Part shown: positions 1 through 6,750 of the stretch, in pieces | Position numbering within the stretch: position 1 is the stretch's first letter | Layout: each line of letters opens with the position of its first letter | Source: UBA1146 sp050256555 | Lineage (GTDB): Bacteria > Planctomycetota > UBA8108 > UBA1146 | Assembly (NCBI GenBank): GCA_050256555.1 | Contig: JBBWWC010000093.1 | Location: 1 to 10,397, forward strand | Direction of reading: 5' to 3' | DNA length: 10,397 nt | The notes under the pieces: model-generated | What the model saw: the letters and a program-made list of their open reading frames with translations, nothing else | Databases searched by the model: none | What the model was told of the DNA's origin: nothing | Translations under genes and position numbers: made by a program

Positions 1-147
1 ATTTGAAAGAGGGAAATTCGCTGAATTTGCCCGAATAGTGGAAGTATTCGCCAATTCACGTAGATGTCGGGAACCGAAGATTGAACTCTGCCGGCGACTT
101 TTCTTCGGAGGCATGAATCGTAAGTCCTATATATTTATATATTTATG
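1..147. other. Intergenic region downstream of the fused beta-oxidation gene
   Basis: No convincing gene is visible. There is a small inverted repeat, CGAATA (32-37) and TATTCG (45-50), with a 7-nt loop. An AT-rich stretch at about 128-145 holds two tandem copies of TATATTTA. Neither is followed by a T-run on the minus strand, so I cannot name a terminator for the gene ending at 148. Confidence 0.5.
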
Positions 148-2190
148 TCAGGCGTTGACGAACTTCGCTGGAGTTCTGGGCCCGTTTTCAAGGAAGTTCA
201 TGACTCCGATCCTCATATCCTGAATCGAGCAAACCTCGCCAAAACAATGTGCTTCCATCGCTAATCCATCGGACAGGGGCAACCTGCAGCCCTCGATAAT
301 GGCCTTCTGGAGGATCTCATCGACAGCATTACTGAGATGGCCTAGGTCTACCGAGGGAAGAGAATCGGGTGTGTCGATCGGACCTCTCTGGATCGAGGGG
401 AGAGCTTCCTGGCCGGCGACCACAGATCGGATCCAGGCACTGGCACGTTGGCGAAGTGCGCGTGGATCACCTTCGACTTCTTCACTGATCAGTCCGATGG
501 AGAGAGCTTCAGAAGATGAGACGCTGCGGCCAGTTCTCATCAGTTCGGCAGCTTTTTCAACACCGACCCAGCGTGGCAATCTCTGTGTTCCGCCAGCGCC
601 GGGAATGATTCCGAGATTGACTTCGGGTTGCCCGACCAGAACTTTTTGTCCTGCGCGGGCGATTCGCGCATTGCATGCCATTGCGATTTCATTGCCACCG
701 CCAAATGCCAGTCCGTTGAGAGCACAGATGACAGGCTTTGGGCAGTCCTCGATCATCTGGACCGATGCTTGAGATCCTTGAGAGGTCGCTTCTCCCATGG
801 CTGCTGAGTCGATCTTGGCGAGAAAAGAAACATCGGCACCGGAGACGAAAGCCTTGATGCCAAAGCCTGATAAGACCGCACCGATGACGTCATCGTCGCT
901 GGCGATGGCCTGGAAATGATCTTCGAGCTGGTCAAAAGCATCCTGGTTGAGGGCGTTGAGCTGTTTTGGTCTACGGATGGTGACGTATGCGATGCCTTCG
1001 TGGTCTTGACGAAGTACCAACGGAATGGCGAAAGGTGTTCCTTTTTGAGCCTGATCCTGGATACACCGGGGAACTGGAAATCCGGGATTGTCGGCAGCAT
1101 AACGCTCGACCAGCTTGAGAGCTTTTGGGACCCCGAGAGAATTCATCAGGCGGAAAGGAGCTTTTACATCGAGTGCGGCTTCGACGGCCATGTCCATATC
1201 TGCGATGTTGGAGATATTGTTGTCGACGATTTCCCCAACGATGCCGAAAAATGAACCCAGGAGAGCATCTTTTACGCGTGCGAAAGTATCTTCCGCCACT
1301 TCTATCTTCTCTCCACGGGCCGGCACATCCCAGGCGATTTCATCAGCGACGGCACGACGGAGAATCTCCGGAGTTCGGTACCATGTGTGTATCTTTTCAT
1401 GATAGTTGTCGAGCCCGACTGCCGTGATGGGATTCCCTCCGGTCAGGTTCATCGCAGTGAAGGGGCCCACGGTGTATCCGAGTACGTCACAGGCGACCTG
1501 GTCGACCTCCTTGCTGGTGGCGACTCCATTTTCGACCAGTAAGGCCGATACGAGGAACATTCCCTCAAATACGGGATCCAGGGCGTAGCCGTAACGGCTT
1601 TTGACCTCAATCGGAACCTTGCCGATCGCCTCGTAGAAGCCCGCCATGTCTCGCGTCAGTTCCGGAGCGGTTTTGTTACTCGGGACGATTTCGACGATGG
1701 GGTTTCGTTCTGCCGGGAAGAAGTAATGAACGACAAGGGTGCGGCTCTGGTCAGACAGACCCTCGAAGATCACTTCTGGCTCCAGGTGAGATGAGTTAGA
1801 GCAGAGAATGGCATCTGTTGAGACCAGCTCTTCGACCTGGTGGAAGATCTTACTTTTCAATGCGCGGTCCTCAGTGGCGGCTTCGACCACGAGATCGCAT
1901 CCCTTGAGCTGGCCATAGTCAGATGTGAACTGCACGTTCTTCTTCATCGCCTCGCCGTGTTCTGGTCGAAAGGCTCTCGATTCGACTCCCTTGTCGATTT
2001 TCCGTTCCAGTTTTTTCTGACCTTTGCTCAGGGCTTCTTCACTGATGTCAATTACGACGATAGGAGTTCCCAGGGGAGCGAAGACTTTCGAAAAATGGAG
2101 TGCGATGTCAGGACCGATTTGCCCTGAACCGATGATTCCAATCCGGTTTACCGGACGTCCGAGGATGTCGATGCTTGATTTGCGATTCAT
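148..2190 (-). CDS. Bifunctional 3-hydroxyacyl-CoA dehydrogenase / enoyl-CoA hydratase (dehydrogenase domain first)
   Basis: This predicted 680-residue cytosolic enzyme should catalyse two successive fatty-acid beta-oxidation steps: hydration of trans-2-enoyl-CoA and NAD-dependent oxidation of the 3-hydroxyacyl-CoA. Residues about 14-195 are the NAD-binding dehydrogenase domain, with the Rossmann motif GSGQIG at 21-26. The segment HYFFPAERNPIVEIV supplies the family's catalytic pair, His155 and Glu167. Residues about 196-375 are the C-terminal dehydrogenase domain. Residues about 395-680 form a crotonase domain with oxyanion-hole elements (KAFVSGAD, AFGGGNE) and both catalytic glutamates, Glu501 and Glu523 (QPEVNLG). 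E. coli FadB has the opposite domain order. I chose the ATG at 2190 because AAAGGAG sits 7 nt upstream; an in-frame ATG at 2238 would add 16 residues that do not resemble the family. The exact substrate chain length cannot be read from the sequence. Confidence 0.93.
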   Translation of the reverse strand: MNRKSSIDILGRPVNRIGIIGSGQIGPDIALHFSKVFAPLGTPIVVIDISEEALSKGQKKLERKIDKGVESRAFRPEHGEAMKKNVQFTSDYGQLKGCDLVVEAATEDRALKSKIFHQVEELVSTDAILCSNSSHLEPEVIFEGLSDQSRTLVVHYFFPAERNPIVEIVPSNKTAPELTRDMAGFYEAIGKVPIEVKSRYGYALDPVFEGMFLVSALLVENGVATSKEVDQVACDVLGYTVGPFTAMNLTGGNPITAVGLDNYHEKIHTWYRTPEILRRAVADEIAWDVPARGEKIEVAEDTFARVKDALLGSFFGIVGEIVDNNISNIADMDMAVEAALDVKAPFRLMNSLGVPKALKLVERYAADNPGFPVPRCIQDQAQKGTPFAIPLVLRQDHEGIAYVTIRRPKQLNALNQDAFDQLEDHFQAIASDDDVIGAVLSGFGIKAFVSGADVSFLAKIDSAAMGEATSQGSQASVQMIEDCPKPVICALNGLAFGGGNEIAMACNARIARAGQKVLVGQPEVNLGIIPGAGGTQRLPRWVGVEKAAELMRTGRSVSSSEALSIGLISEEVEGDPRALRQRASAWIRSVVAGQEALPSIQRGPIDTPDSLPSVDLGHLSNAVDEILQKAIIEGCRLPLSDGLAMEAHCFGEVCSIQDMRIGVMNFLENGPRTPAKFVNA

Positions 2191-2253
2191 CCGGAAGCTC
2201 CTTTGGGATGCGACTGGGTCTTTATTTCTTGATACCACCTGGGAACCGTTGTG

Positions 2254-2259
2254 ATTGTA
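2254..2259 (-). promoter_or_regulatory. Possible -10 box for the fused beta-oxidation gene
   Basis: TACAAT on the minus strand matches the sigma70 -10 consensus at five of six positions and lies about 64 bases before the ATG at 2190. No good -35 box is found 16-18 bp upstream. The 184-bp gap after the esterase gene makes a separate promoter plausible. Weak evidence. Confidence 0.25.
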
Positions 2260-2374
2260 AAGGAGCTCCGAGACGCAGACACCCCAGCTTCAATTTTTCT
2301 CGTCGAGAGTGTTGGCGACAGAGTTGTCGAAGAATCGCAGGGAGAATCGCCATGGAGACTCCCGGAAAGCCGAT

Positions 2375-3058
2375 TCAGGCCGATGCTTCGGACAGTAGCT
2401 TTTTGATCCAGCGGCTGATTTCCGTCACCTCATCCGGATGGAGAGAATGGGGAGCAGGGAAAGTCTTCCACTCGAGTGGCCACCCCGCTTCTTTCACTTG
2501 CGTGGCAGAACTCTCACCAAGGCTGACCGGTACGACAGGATCCCACAAGCCATGACAGCACAGCAGTGGCGTGACAGTGGTTGATTGAGCCAGCGGTGGC
2601 TGGAGCGAGGTAGGTATGGGTAAGTAGGCTGATAGGACCAGGATTCCTGCCAGCTCTGGTTGTTTCAGTCCGACGTGATAAGCCATCGCTCCACCCTGTG
2701 AGAAGCCGGCGAGAATCAATCGCTGTGGAGCGATTCCCGACTCGATCTGTTCCGCCAGAAGCGCTTCTACAAGTTTTGAACTCTCTTCGATTCCAGCTTC
2801 ATCGACCTTGCGATCGATAGAGATTTCCAAGATGTCGTACCAGGCTCTCATCGTCATGCCGCCATTGATGGTGACAGGGCGTACTGGAGCATGGGGGAAG
2901 ATAAAACGGACCGGACCGATACCAGCGAGATCCAGTTCAGGAATGATGGGTTCGAAATCATGTCCATCCGCTCCGAGGCCATGAAGCCAGATGACAGCAG
3001 CGGTTGGATGATCTCCCGTTTCGATGGTGATCCGGTCGAGGGGTGGGTCTTTTTTCAA
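2375..3058 (-). CDS. Carboxylesterase/phospholipase-type alpha/beta hydrolase
   Basis: This 227-residue protein belongs to the small carboxylesterase / acyl-protein-thioesterase-like branch of the alpha/beta hydrolases (Abhydrolase_2 type) and should hydrolyse esters or thioesters in the cytoplasm. Visible motifs are the oxyanion-loop sequence WLHGLGADGHDF (residues 24-35), the nucleophile elbow GFSQGG with Ser120, the acid in DPVVP (Asp173), and His204 in APHSLHPDE, aligned with the GHS.xPEE pattern of the family. The length is normal and there is no signal peptide. The start is TTG at 3058, overlapping the upstream HAD stop (TTGA). GGAG lies about 11 nt upstream and the next in-frame Met falls after the oxyanion loop, so TTG is the best start. 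The overlap implies translational coupling to the HAD gene. Its natural substrate is not known. Confidence 0.9.
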   Translation of the reverse strand: MKKDPPLDRITIETGDHPTAAVIWLHGLGADGHDFEPIIPELDLAGIGPVRFIFPHAPVRPVTINGGMTMRAWYDILEISIDRKVDEAGIEESSKLVEALLAEQIESGIAPQRLILAGFSQGGAMAYHVGLKQPELAGILVLSAYLPIPTSLQPPLAQSTTVTPLLCCHGLWDPVVPVSLGESSATQVKEAGWPLEWKTFPAPHSLHPDEVTEISRWIKKLLSEASA

Positions 3059-3750
3059 TTTGAGGGTTTCTCCAGAGATTCGAGGATTGGTATTAGTTGT
3101 TCAAGAGAGGTGACGGTGTAGTCGCCCTTTGGAATGAATCGCTCACGCCAGTGTTGCTCCTCGCCATTATCGACCCAGACCGTGGTCATGCCAAATTTCT
3201 TGGCTCCTGGCAGTTCCTGTGAGTTCCCATCGCCGACATAGAGACAGTCTTCTCCGCTAACCTGGAGAAGATCAAGTACATGACTGTACATGAGAGGGTC
3301 TGGCTTTCGAACTCCGAGGAAAGCCGAGATAGAGCGAGCTGTGAAGAATGGGCCGAGAGCTGTTTTATCCAGGACTATCGGTGCTGCGCTGGAACAGTCG
3401 GTGACGAGTCCTAGTTTGAGTCCTCTTGCGACCAGATTCTCAAGAACTTCACACGCTTCGTTTTTCGGGATCAGTGCTTCGCTGAGAAGATCCAGATGAA
3501 GTCGAGCTGCAGATCTTCGCTTCTCGATAGAGGCTTCGATGCCTGAAAGTTCAAGGATCTCATCGAATTGCTGTTCTCCATCGAGGATTTCGCCAGTCAT
3601 CCGTTCCTTGAATTTTGGTTCCCAGAGATCTCGATAGGTTTGTGGAGGAACACCAAGGGCCATGGCGATGGAATCAGAAGACTGTTCCCAGGTGGAGCAG
3701 GGTAAGTTGGGGACCAGGGTACCAAAGAGATCAAATAGTATTGCCCGCAC
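3055..3750 (-). CDS. HAD-superfamily hydrolase
   Basis: This 231-residue soluble protein has all four haloacid-dehalogenase (HAD) signature regions. Motif I is FDLFGTL with the nucleophile Asp7; motif II is LVTDCS with Thr117; motif III is VRKPDP with Lys149; motif IV is YVGDGNSQELPGA with Asp174. The residue two after the nucleophile is Phe9, where HAD phosphatases usually have the Asp acid/base. This Phe or Tyr is normal in dehalogenase-like and some other HAD families, so phosphatase activity should not be assumed. A helical cap lies at about residues 15-100 (C1 type). The start is GTG at 3750, supported by a GAGGAGG Shine-Dalgarno site 6 nt upstream. It is the first gene of a coupled pair with the esterase. 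The substrate is unknown. Confidence 0.88.
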   Translation of the reverse strand: MRAILFDLFGTLVPNLPCSTWEQSSDSIAMALGVPPQTYRDLWEPKFKERMTGEILDGEQQFDEILELSGIEASIEKRRSAARLHLDLLSEALIPKNEACEVLENLVARGLKLGLVTDCSSAAPIVLDKTALGPFFTARSISAFLGVRKPDPLMYSHVLDLLQVSGEDCLYVGDGNSQELPGAKKFGMTTVWVDNGEEQHWRERFIPKGDYTVTSLEQLIPILESLEKPSN

Positions 3751-3836
3751 CGGTTTCCTCCTCGTGGAGAAGGATGAGGCGGCAGGAACGGCCGGGCAAC
3801 AGGAAACAGCAGAGAGAAGTAGCTGGAATTGAAATA

Positions 3837-3870
3837 GGCCCCGCGACGAGATAAATACCGTCGCGGAGCC
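3837..3870 (-). terminator. Strong GC-rich stem-loop, possible terminator
   Basis: On the minus strand, arms of 12 bp (3859-3870 and 3837-3848) pair fully with one G-T wobble around a 10-nt AT-rich loop. The bases after it on the minus strand read TATTTCAATT, a poor T-run. The structure is far stronger than chance and sits in a spacer between two same-strand genes, so termination of the upstream transcript is the likeliest role. A structured 5' leader for the HAD gene is the alternative. Confidence 0.5.
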
Positions 3871-3884
3871 CGTTAAACTCTCTG

Positions 3885-3904
3885 CTGGATTTCGGGCAAT
3901 CCAG
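3885..3904 (-). repeat. 7-bp stem-loop next to the putative terminator
   Basis: CTGGATT (3885-3891) and AATCCAG (3898-3904) form a perfect 7-bp stem with a 6-nt loop. It is 14 bp from the larger stem-loop at 3837-3870 and could be part of the same termination or leader structure. No T-run follows on either strand. Confidence 0.4.
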
Positions 3905-3980
3905 GCTCAATGTCTTACCCGTTCTCCGGTGATACGCTGCGTCGATCCGTTTCCTGAGGTCATACCCTGATCTTGATACA

Positions 3981-4046
3981 GCACTGTCGCCAGTTTCTTT
4001 TCTCTTCTGGAGGGAGAAGAAAAGAAAGCCTTTCTACAAACAGTGC
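3981..4046. repeat. Nested inverted repeat downstream of the dockerin-type gene
   Basis: The outer arms GCACTGT (3981-3987) and ACAGTGC (4040-4046) are perfect 7-bp complements. Inside them a pyrimidine-rich arm (3994-4008) pairs with a purine-rich arm (4015-4027) over 13 bp with a 2-nt bulge and a 6-nt loop. It begins about 80 bp after the stop of the dockerin-type gene, so the transcript end would fold into it. It may be a terminator or a 3'-end stabiliser. Confidence 0.5.
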
Positions 4047-4128
4047 CTACTCAGATCTCCGGTCAGCCAGAGGAGTTGAGGGAAACATAGTTCCCCAACG
4101 TACCGTTTTACAGACCACTCAGAGAATC

Positions 4129-6012
4129 CTAGCAGTTCGTATCGTCACTATCACAAACCGGCAATGTGTCATCCGTTGTCGGATCCGGACCATCGTCATA
4201 AGGGCCAGGATTTGGCGGAAGATCACCAAACTTGAAGAGCCAGTTCAACAGGTAGACAGAATCTGCCATGTTGAGTGTCCCATCATCGTTAGCATCGCAA
4301 GCATCCGGACACAGAATGGCGAGGCCGTTGAACTGGTTGGCGAGCATTGTCGCCGAGTCTGCCAGATCGACCTTGTCATCACTGTTGCAATCACCACGCT
4401 GGAAGATCTCTTCGGGCACGACCGACACCCAGGTGTCGTTGCGCTCGTAGATCTGTACCGATTCAAAATCGATAACCACGTTGTTGTAGAGGGTCACATC
4501 GCCGTTGCCGTTGATGTCGTTGCACCAGTAGATCGGCTGATCTTCGTTGCACTCGGCATCGTCGTCGACGGTGACGCGCATCTTGCCCACCAACAGACGA
4601 CCTTCGTTGAGGTAGTCGGTCTGCGGCAAGGTTTGCCCCTCGAAGGGTGGCAATGCGTCCATCAGCAACGCAACGATCAGTTCGCCGGTTTCACCGTCGG
4701 AACAGTCGTCATCGACCTGCACCGCAAGATACTCGACGCCAACCTGGTTCAGAATCGATCCATTGAACTCCCAGGAGTCCTCATGAATCGTCAGGTTACA
4801 GTCGTAGCAGATGGTGAAGGTGAAACCCTGGATGTAATCGTCATCATCCTTGTAGTAGAAGCACAGGTCACCGGTCTGGCCATGGTAGGCATAGTTTCCG
4901 GCGTCTGTATCAAACTCGGTCTCCAACCAGAGCGTGGTGTCTTCGGCGGGAACTCCAATGGGAGTGCAGCTAAAGGTGCCATTCTCCTGGAGTGGAGCGA
5001 TCGACAACCCGGCAACAACAATCACGTTGTCGAGCGCAGGCGTTCCAAGGGTTCCATCTGCGAGAGTCAAAGCACTCGTTGCCGTGGGAGGCTCTGGCGT
5101 ACCTTCGGTATAGATGTTCGATTCATTACAGAAGTAACTGTAAGAAGCGATATGAAGATCGTTCCCCTGCGGGATTGTCTGGCCATCAAAAGGAGTCTGG
5201 AAATCGAGCACGACTCCCAATGTTCCTCCATTGGCATACAGATTTGTAATGGTGAACTCTGCACCAGCAGCATCTGTATCGGCACCGGTCGAAACTTCGA
5301 CAAGCGTAATCACAGTGGGATCATGAGTCATTGCAGTAACAAAGCCCTGAACTCCACCGAGACTGTTATCGAGAAGAACTCTCGCATGACCGATCGTGTC
5401 AAATCCATCTGCGGCGGCTGAGGCATCTTCCGCCTTCATCGTCGCCGGGGGAGGCTCGGTGAGCGTCAAAGTACCGCCATTAAGACCCAGTCCGTCAGAA
5501 GCCCCGACGGACAACCCACCTTGGACGATAATGTTGTCCAGGGGTGGCGAATTGAGAGTCCCGTCGACGAAATCGAACGCAATGTCAGTGTCCTCCGTCA
5601 CGACCACTCCAGGGGTCACGGTGATGGTCGCAAGAGACTGCCCCGCCCCAGCTGGAATCGTATGGCCGTCGAAAGGAGCATCCGCATCGAGTACCACTCC
5701 AAGAGTGAAACCTCCTGCGAGAATCTCTGTGACCACCAGTTCAGCACCGGCAGATTCAGTGGCGGTTCCAGACATCGAGAGATCTGTGACAGACGCCTGA
5801 GAATCATCGTAGCCAACAGCCGCCACGAAACCCTCCGTCGGAGCCGTCGAATCGAGGGATAGGGACAAACTGGCAGCCGCCAGACCCTGAGTGCTTGCAT
5901 CGCTGATGTTCATCGATTGACCACCACCAGCATACGCAAAAGAAGTACATACAAGCGCAACTACGATCGTTTGAACTGAACGTAATCTACCGAGTAACAC
6001 AGAGAGATACAT
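4129..6012 (-). CDS. Secreted cohesin-like repeat protein with C-terminal dockerin-type calcium-binding module
   Basis: This predicted exported protein has 627 residues. The signal peptide (1-28) has Arg9 and Arg11, a hydrophobic core VQTIVVALVCTSF and an AYA cleavage site. Three related beta-rich repeats follow (about 48-168, 205-338 and 395-520). Each carries a PFDG(H/Q)TIP-like motif (113-120, 274-281, 456-463) after a variant of GGxLGVVLD, and the first two end in DGTL..P.LDN.IV..GLS. They resemble cohesin-type domains, a remote assignment made by eye. Residues 541-552 and 573-584 are two calcium-loop sequences with acidic/Asn residues at positions 1, 3, 5, 9 and 12, as in dockerin type I. 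A less perfect loop starts at Asp499. The mature part has 13 cysteines, mostly in the last 350 residues, and a Pro/Asp-rich tail. I chose the ATG at 6012 because a GGGAGGAG site is 4-6 nt upstream and it gives a normal signal peptide. Its function is probably cell-surface or extracellular binding; no enzymatic domain is visible. Confidence 0.87.
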   Translation of the reverse strand: MYLSVLLGRLRSVQTIVVALVCTSFAYAGGGQSMNISDASTQGLAAASLSLSLDSTAPTEGFVAAVGYDDSQASVTDLSMSGTATESAGAELVVTEILAGGFTLGVVLDADAPFDGHTIPAGAGQSLATITVTPGVVVTEDTDIAFDFVDGTLNSPPLDNIIVQGGLSVGASDGLGLNGGTLTLTEPPPATMKAEDASAAADGFDTIGHARVLLDNSLGGVQGFVTAMTHDPTVITLVEVSTGADTDAAGAEFTITNLYANGGTLGVVLDFQTPFDGQTIPQGNDLHIASYSYFCNESNIYTEGTPEPPTATSALTLADGTLGTPALDNVIVVAGLSIAPLQENGTFSCTPIGVPAEDTTLWLETEFDTDAGNYAYHGQTGDLCFYYKDDDDYIQGFTFTICYDCNLTIHEDSWEFNGSILNQVGVEYLAVQVDDDCSDGETGELIVALLMDALPPFEGQTLPQTDYLNEGRLLVGKMRVTVDDDAECNEDQPIYWCNDINGNGDVTLYNNVVIDFESVQIYERNDTWVSVVPEEIFQRGDCNSDDKVDLADSATMLANQFNGLAILCPDACDANDDGTLNMADSVYLLNWLFKFGDLPPNPGPYDDGPDPTTDDTLPVCDSDDTNC

Positions 6013-6023
6013 GTATCTCCTCC

Positions 6024-6238
6024 CTTGACATAAAAAGCGACAACGAGGCATTTAGTAAACATACAAAAAGCCTTGGCCGTAATAACTCATTCAATAAAGA
6101 AACGACTTTAAAACCCAATAAGCATAGCTAAACAACATTTCAAGTGGTGTAGGGGAAGATAAAAGAACCCCGGACATCACTTACCAATGCAGCTATCAAA
6201 TCGTAGCCGCCTAGTTATGTCAAGCGAGTTATGTCCGG
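6024..6238. promoter_or_regulatory. Repeated GACATAA-type motif around the dockerin-gene promoter (candidate operator sites)
   Basis: Related motifs occur at 6024-6033 (CTTGACATAA), 6215-6224 (TTATGTCAAG, its exact complement), 6228-6235 (GTTATGTC, 14 bp from the copy at 6214-6221) and 6173-6180 (GACATCAC). CCGGACAT at 6170-6177 and ATGTCCGG at 6231-6238 are perfect inverted repeats on either side of the promoter. One copy overlaps the -35 box and another touches the Shine-Dalgarno site. That placement suggests sites for a regulator, but no regulator is known. Confidence 0.35.
6195..6223 (-). promoter_or_regulatory. Sigma70-like promoter for the dockerin-type gene
   Basis: On the minus strand, TTGACA (6218-6223) is a perfect -35 box. 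It is followed after 17 bp by TTTGAT (6195-6200), a four-of-six -10 box. It would give a 5' leader of about 175 nt before the ATG at 6012. Confidence 0.45.
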
Positions 6239-6601
6239 TTTGTCTCTTGTTAGTAAATATATATTAGCTATATACGTATGAATAATGACGGGAGTCCTGT
6301 TAGTCATATTGTTATGGATCTTTACGTTGTTACCCTTGCTGCGCCATCGCCAGAGAAAGACGAGAAACTGTACAAAAGCCCCGAATAGACCGCAGAGAGC
6401 CCACAGCTGGCGTCTCCTCACCCGTTGGCCTCCCCGTGGTCCGGAAAGGCTCACTTGGACCTGAAAGCCTGTGGCGGGCTCAGCGGCGACTCCTGGACCA
6501 CGCTGAGGAGGCGGCTCGAGCTCGTGTGATTTGGTGGAAATCGAACCGATCGACCACAACTGAGTGAAGCCCAGCCCCAGAAGCAGAAGCCCAGCCCCCA
6601 C
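6215..6601 (-). CDS. Hypothetical small membrane protein, doubtful
   Basis: I do not recognise this protein. The frame from a GTG at 6601 gives 128 residues, and the frame stays open up to 6676. It shows two hydrophobic segments: GAGLLLLGLGFTQLWSIGSI near the N-terminus, and LWALCGLFGAFVQFLVFLW at about residues 66-84, preceded by RVRRR and followed by RWRSK. A Pro/Gly-rich linker joins them. Before the GTG the open frame reads through two in-frame QAPFF units made by a 15-bp tandem repeat, then another hydrophobic part. There is no Shine-Dalgarno site near the GTG and no ATG in this frame. The last 35 or so residues are AT-rich and the stop lies in the -35 box of the next promoter. It could be a real gene with a mis-set start, a frameshifted remnant, or chance. 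Confidence 0.3.
   Translation of the reverse strand: MGAGLLLLGLGFTQLWSIGSISTKSHELEPPPQRGPGVAAEPATGFQVQVSLSGPRGGQRVRRRQLWALCGLFGAFVQFLVFLWRWRSKGNNVKIHNNMTNRTPVIIHTYIANIYLLTRDKPDITRLT
6428..6512. repeat. Long-range inverted repeat in the spacer
   Basis: CGTGGTCC (6435-6442) is complementary to GGACCACG (6495-6502). Beyond an asymmetric gap, GCCTCC (6428-6433) is complementary to GGAGGC (6507-6512). The enclosed 52 bases contain a further 5-bp stem, AGGCT (6447-6451) with AGCCT (6466-6470). This could be a folded RNA, or simply follow from GC-rich sequence. Confidence 0.35.
6566..6598. repeat. Two direct copies of GAAGCCCAGCCCC, 20 bp apart
   Basis: Identical 13-bp copies lie at 6566-6578 and 6586-6598. 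They fall in the part of the possible membrane protein that encodes its Leu/Gly-rich helix, but the 20-bp period does not keep the reading frame. Confidence 0.7.
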
Positions 6602-6619
6602 AAACCAGCGGAGCGAACC

Positions 6620-6649
6620 CTGAAAGAAAGGAGCCTGAAAGAAAGGAGC
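6620..6649. repeat. 15-bp perfect tandem duplication
   Basis: CTGAAAGAAAGGAGC occurs twice in tandem (6620-6634 and 6635-6649). On the minus strand, in the frame of the possible membrane protein, each copy encodes the same five residues (QAPFF). Confidence 0.8.
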
Positions 6650-6714
6650 CTGGCCGGCCAGAAAAATGGGAGCAGATCAGGACTGCCAGGATACTGCAAT
6701 ACAGAACCGCAGAC

Positions 6715-6737
6715 CGCTCCCAGGCTTTTACTGGGCG
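6715..6737 (-). terminator. Weak stem-loop after rplQ, possible terminator
   Basis: CCCAG and CTGGG pair around a 7-8 nt loop. CGC and GCG extend the stem with a bulged base. It lies 64 bp after the rplQ stop. No T-run follows on the minus strand, so it is a poor candidate for factor-independent termination. Confidence 0.2.
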
Positions 6738-6750
6738 AGTAGTGGCATAT

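Larger units (their letters stand above)
3751..4128. other. 378-bp spacer with three stem-loops
   Basis: This spacer lies between the dockerin-type gene and the HAD gene. I see no gene in it on either strand. It holds three inverted repeats (3837-3870, 3885-3904, 3981-4046), listed separately. It must contain the end of the upstream transcript and probably the promoter of the HAD-esterase pair, but I found no promoter good enough to call. Confidence 0.5.

Noticed and set aside
299..1588. Several plus-strand open frames of 60-157 codons across the beta-oxidation fusion
   Set aside because: They are antisense to a gene with intact catalytic motifs over its whole length and show no domain of their own.
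2188..2238. Upstream ATG at 2238 as the start of the dehydrogenase/hydratase
   Set aside because: The added 16 residues are not family-like, and the strong AAAGGAG site is placed for the ATG at 2190.
3973..5421. A 482-codon open frame on the plus strand, opposite the dockerin-type gene
   Set aside because: It starts with TTG, has no Shine-Dalgarno site or recognisable motif, is Val/Ile/Arg-rich as antisense frames of biased genes tend to be, and overlaps a well-supported gene with signal peptide and calcium loops.
6010..6051. Upstream ATG at 6051 as the start of the dockerin-type protein
   Set aside because: It would put 13 Arg/Cys-containing residues before a normal signal peptide, and the GGGAGGAG site belongs to the ATG at 6012.
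6025..6053. A plus-strand promoter starting with TTGACA at 6025
   Set aside because: At 17 bp spacing the -10 position reads GCATTT, a poor match, and no plus-strand gene follows.
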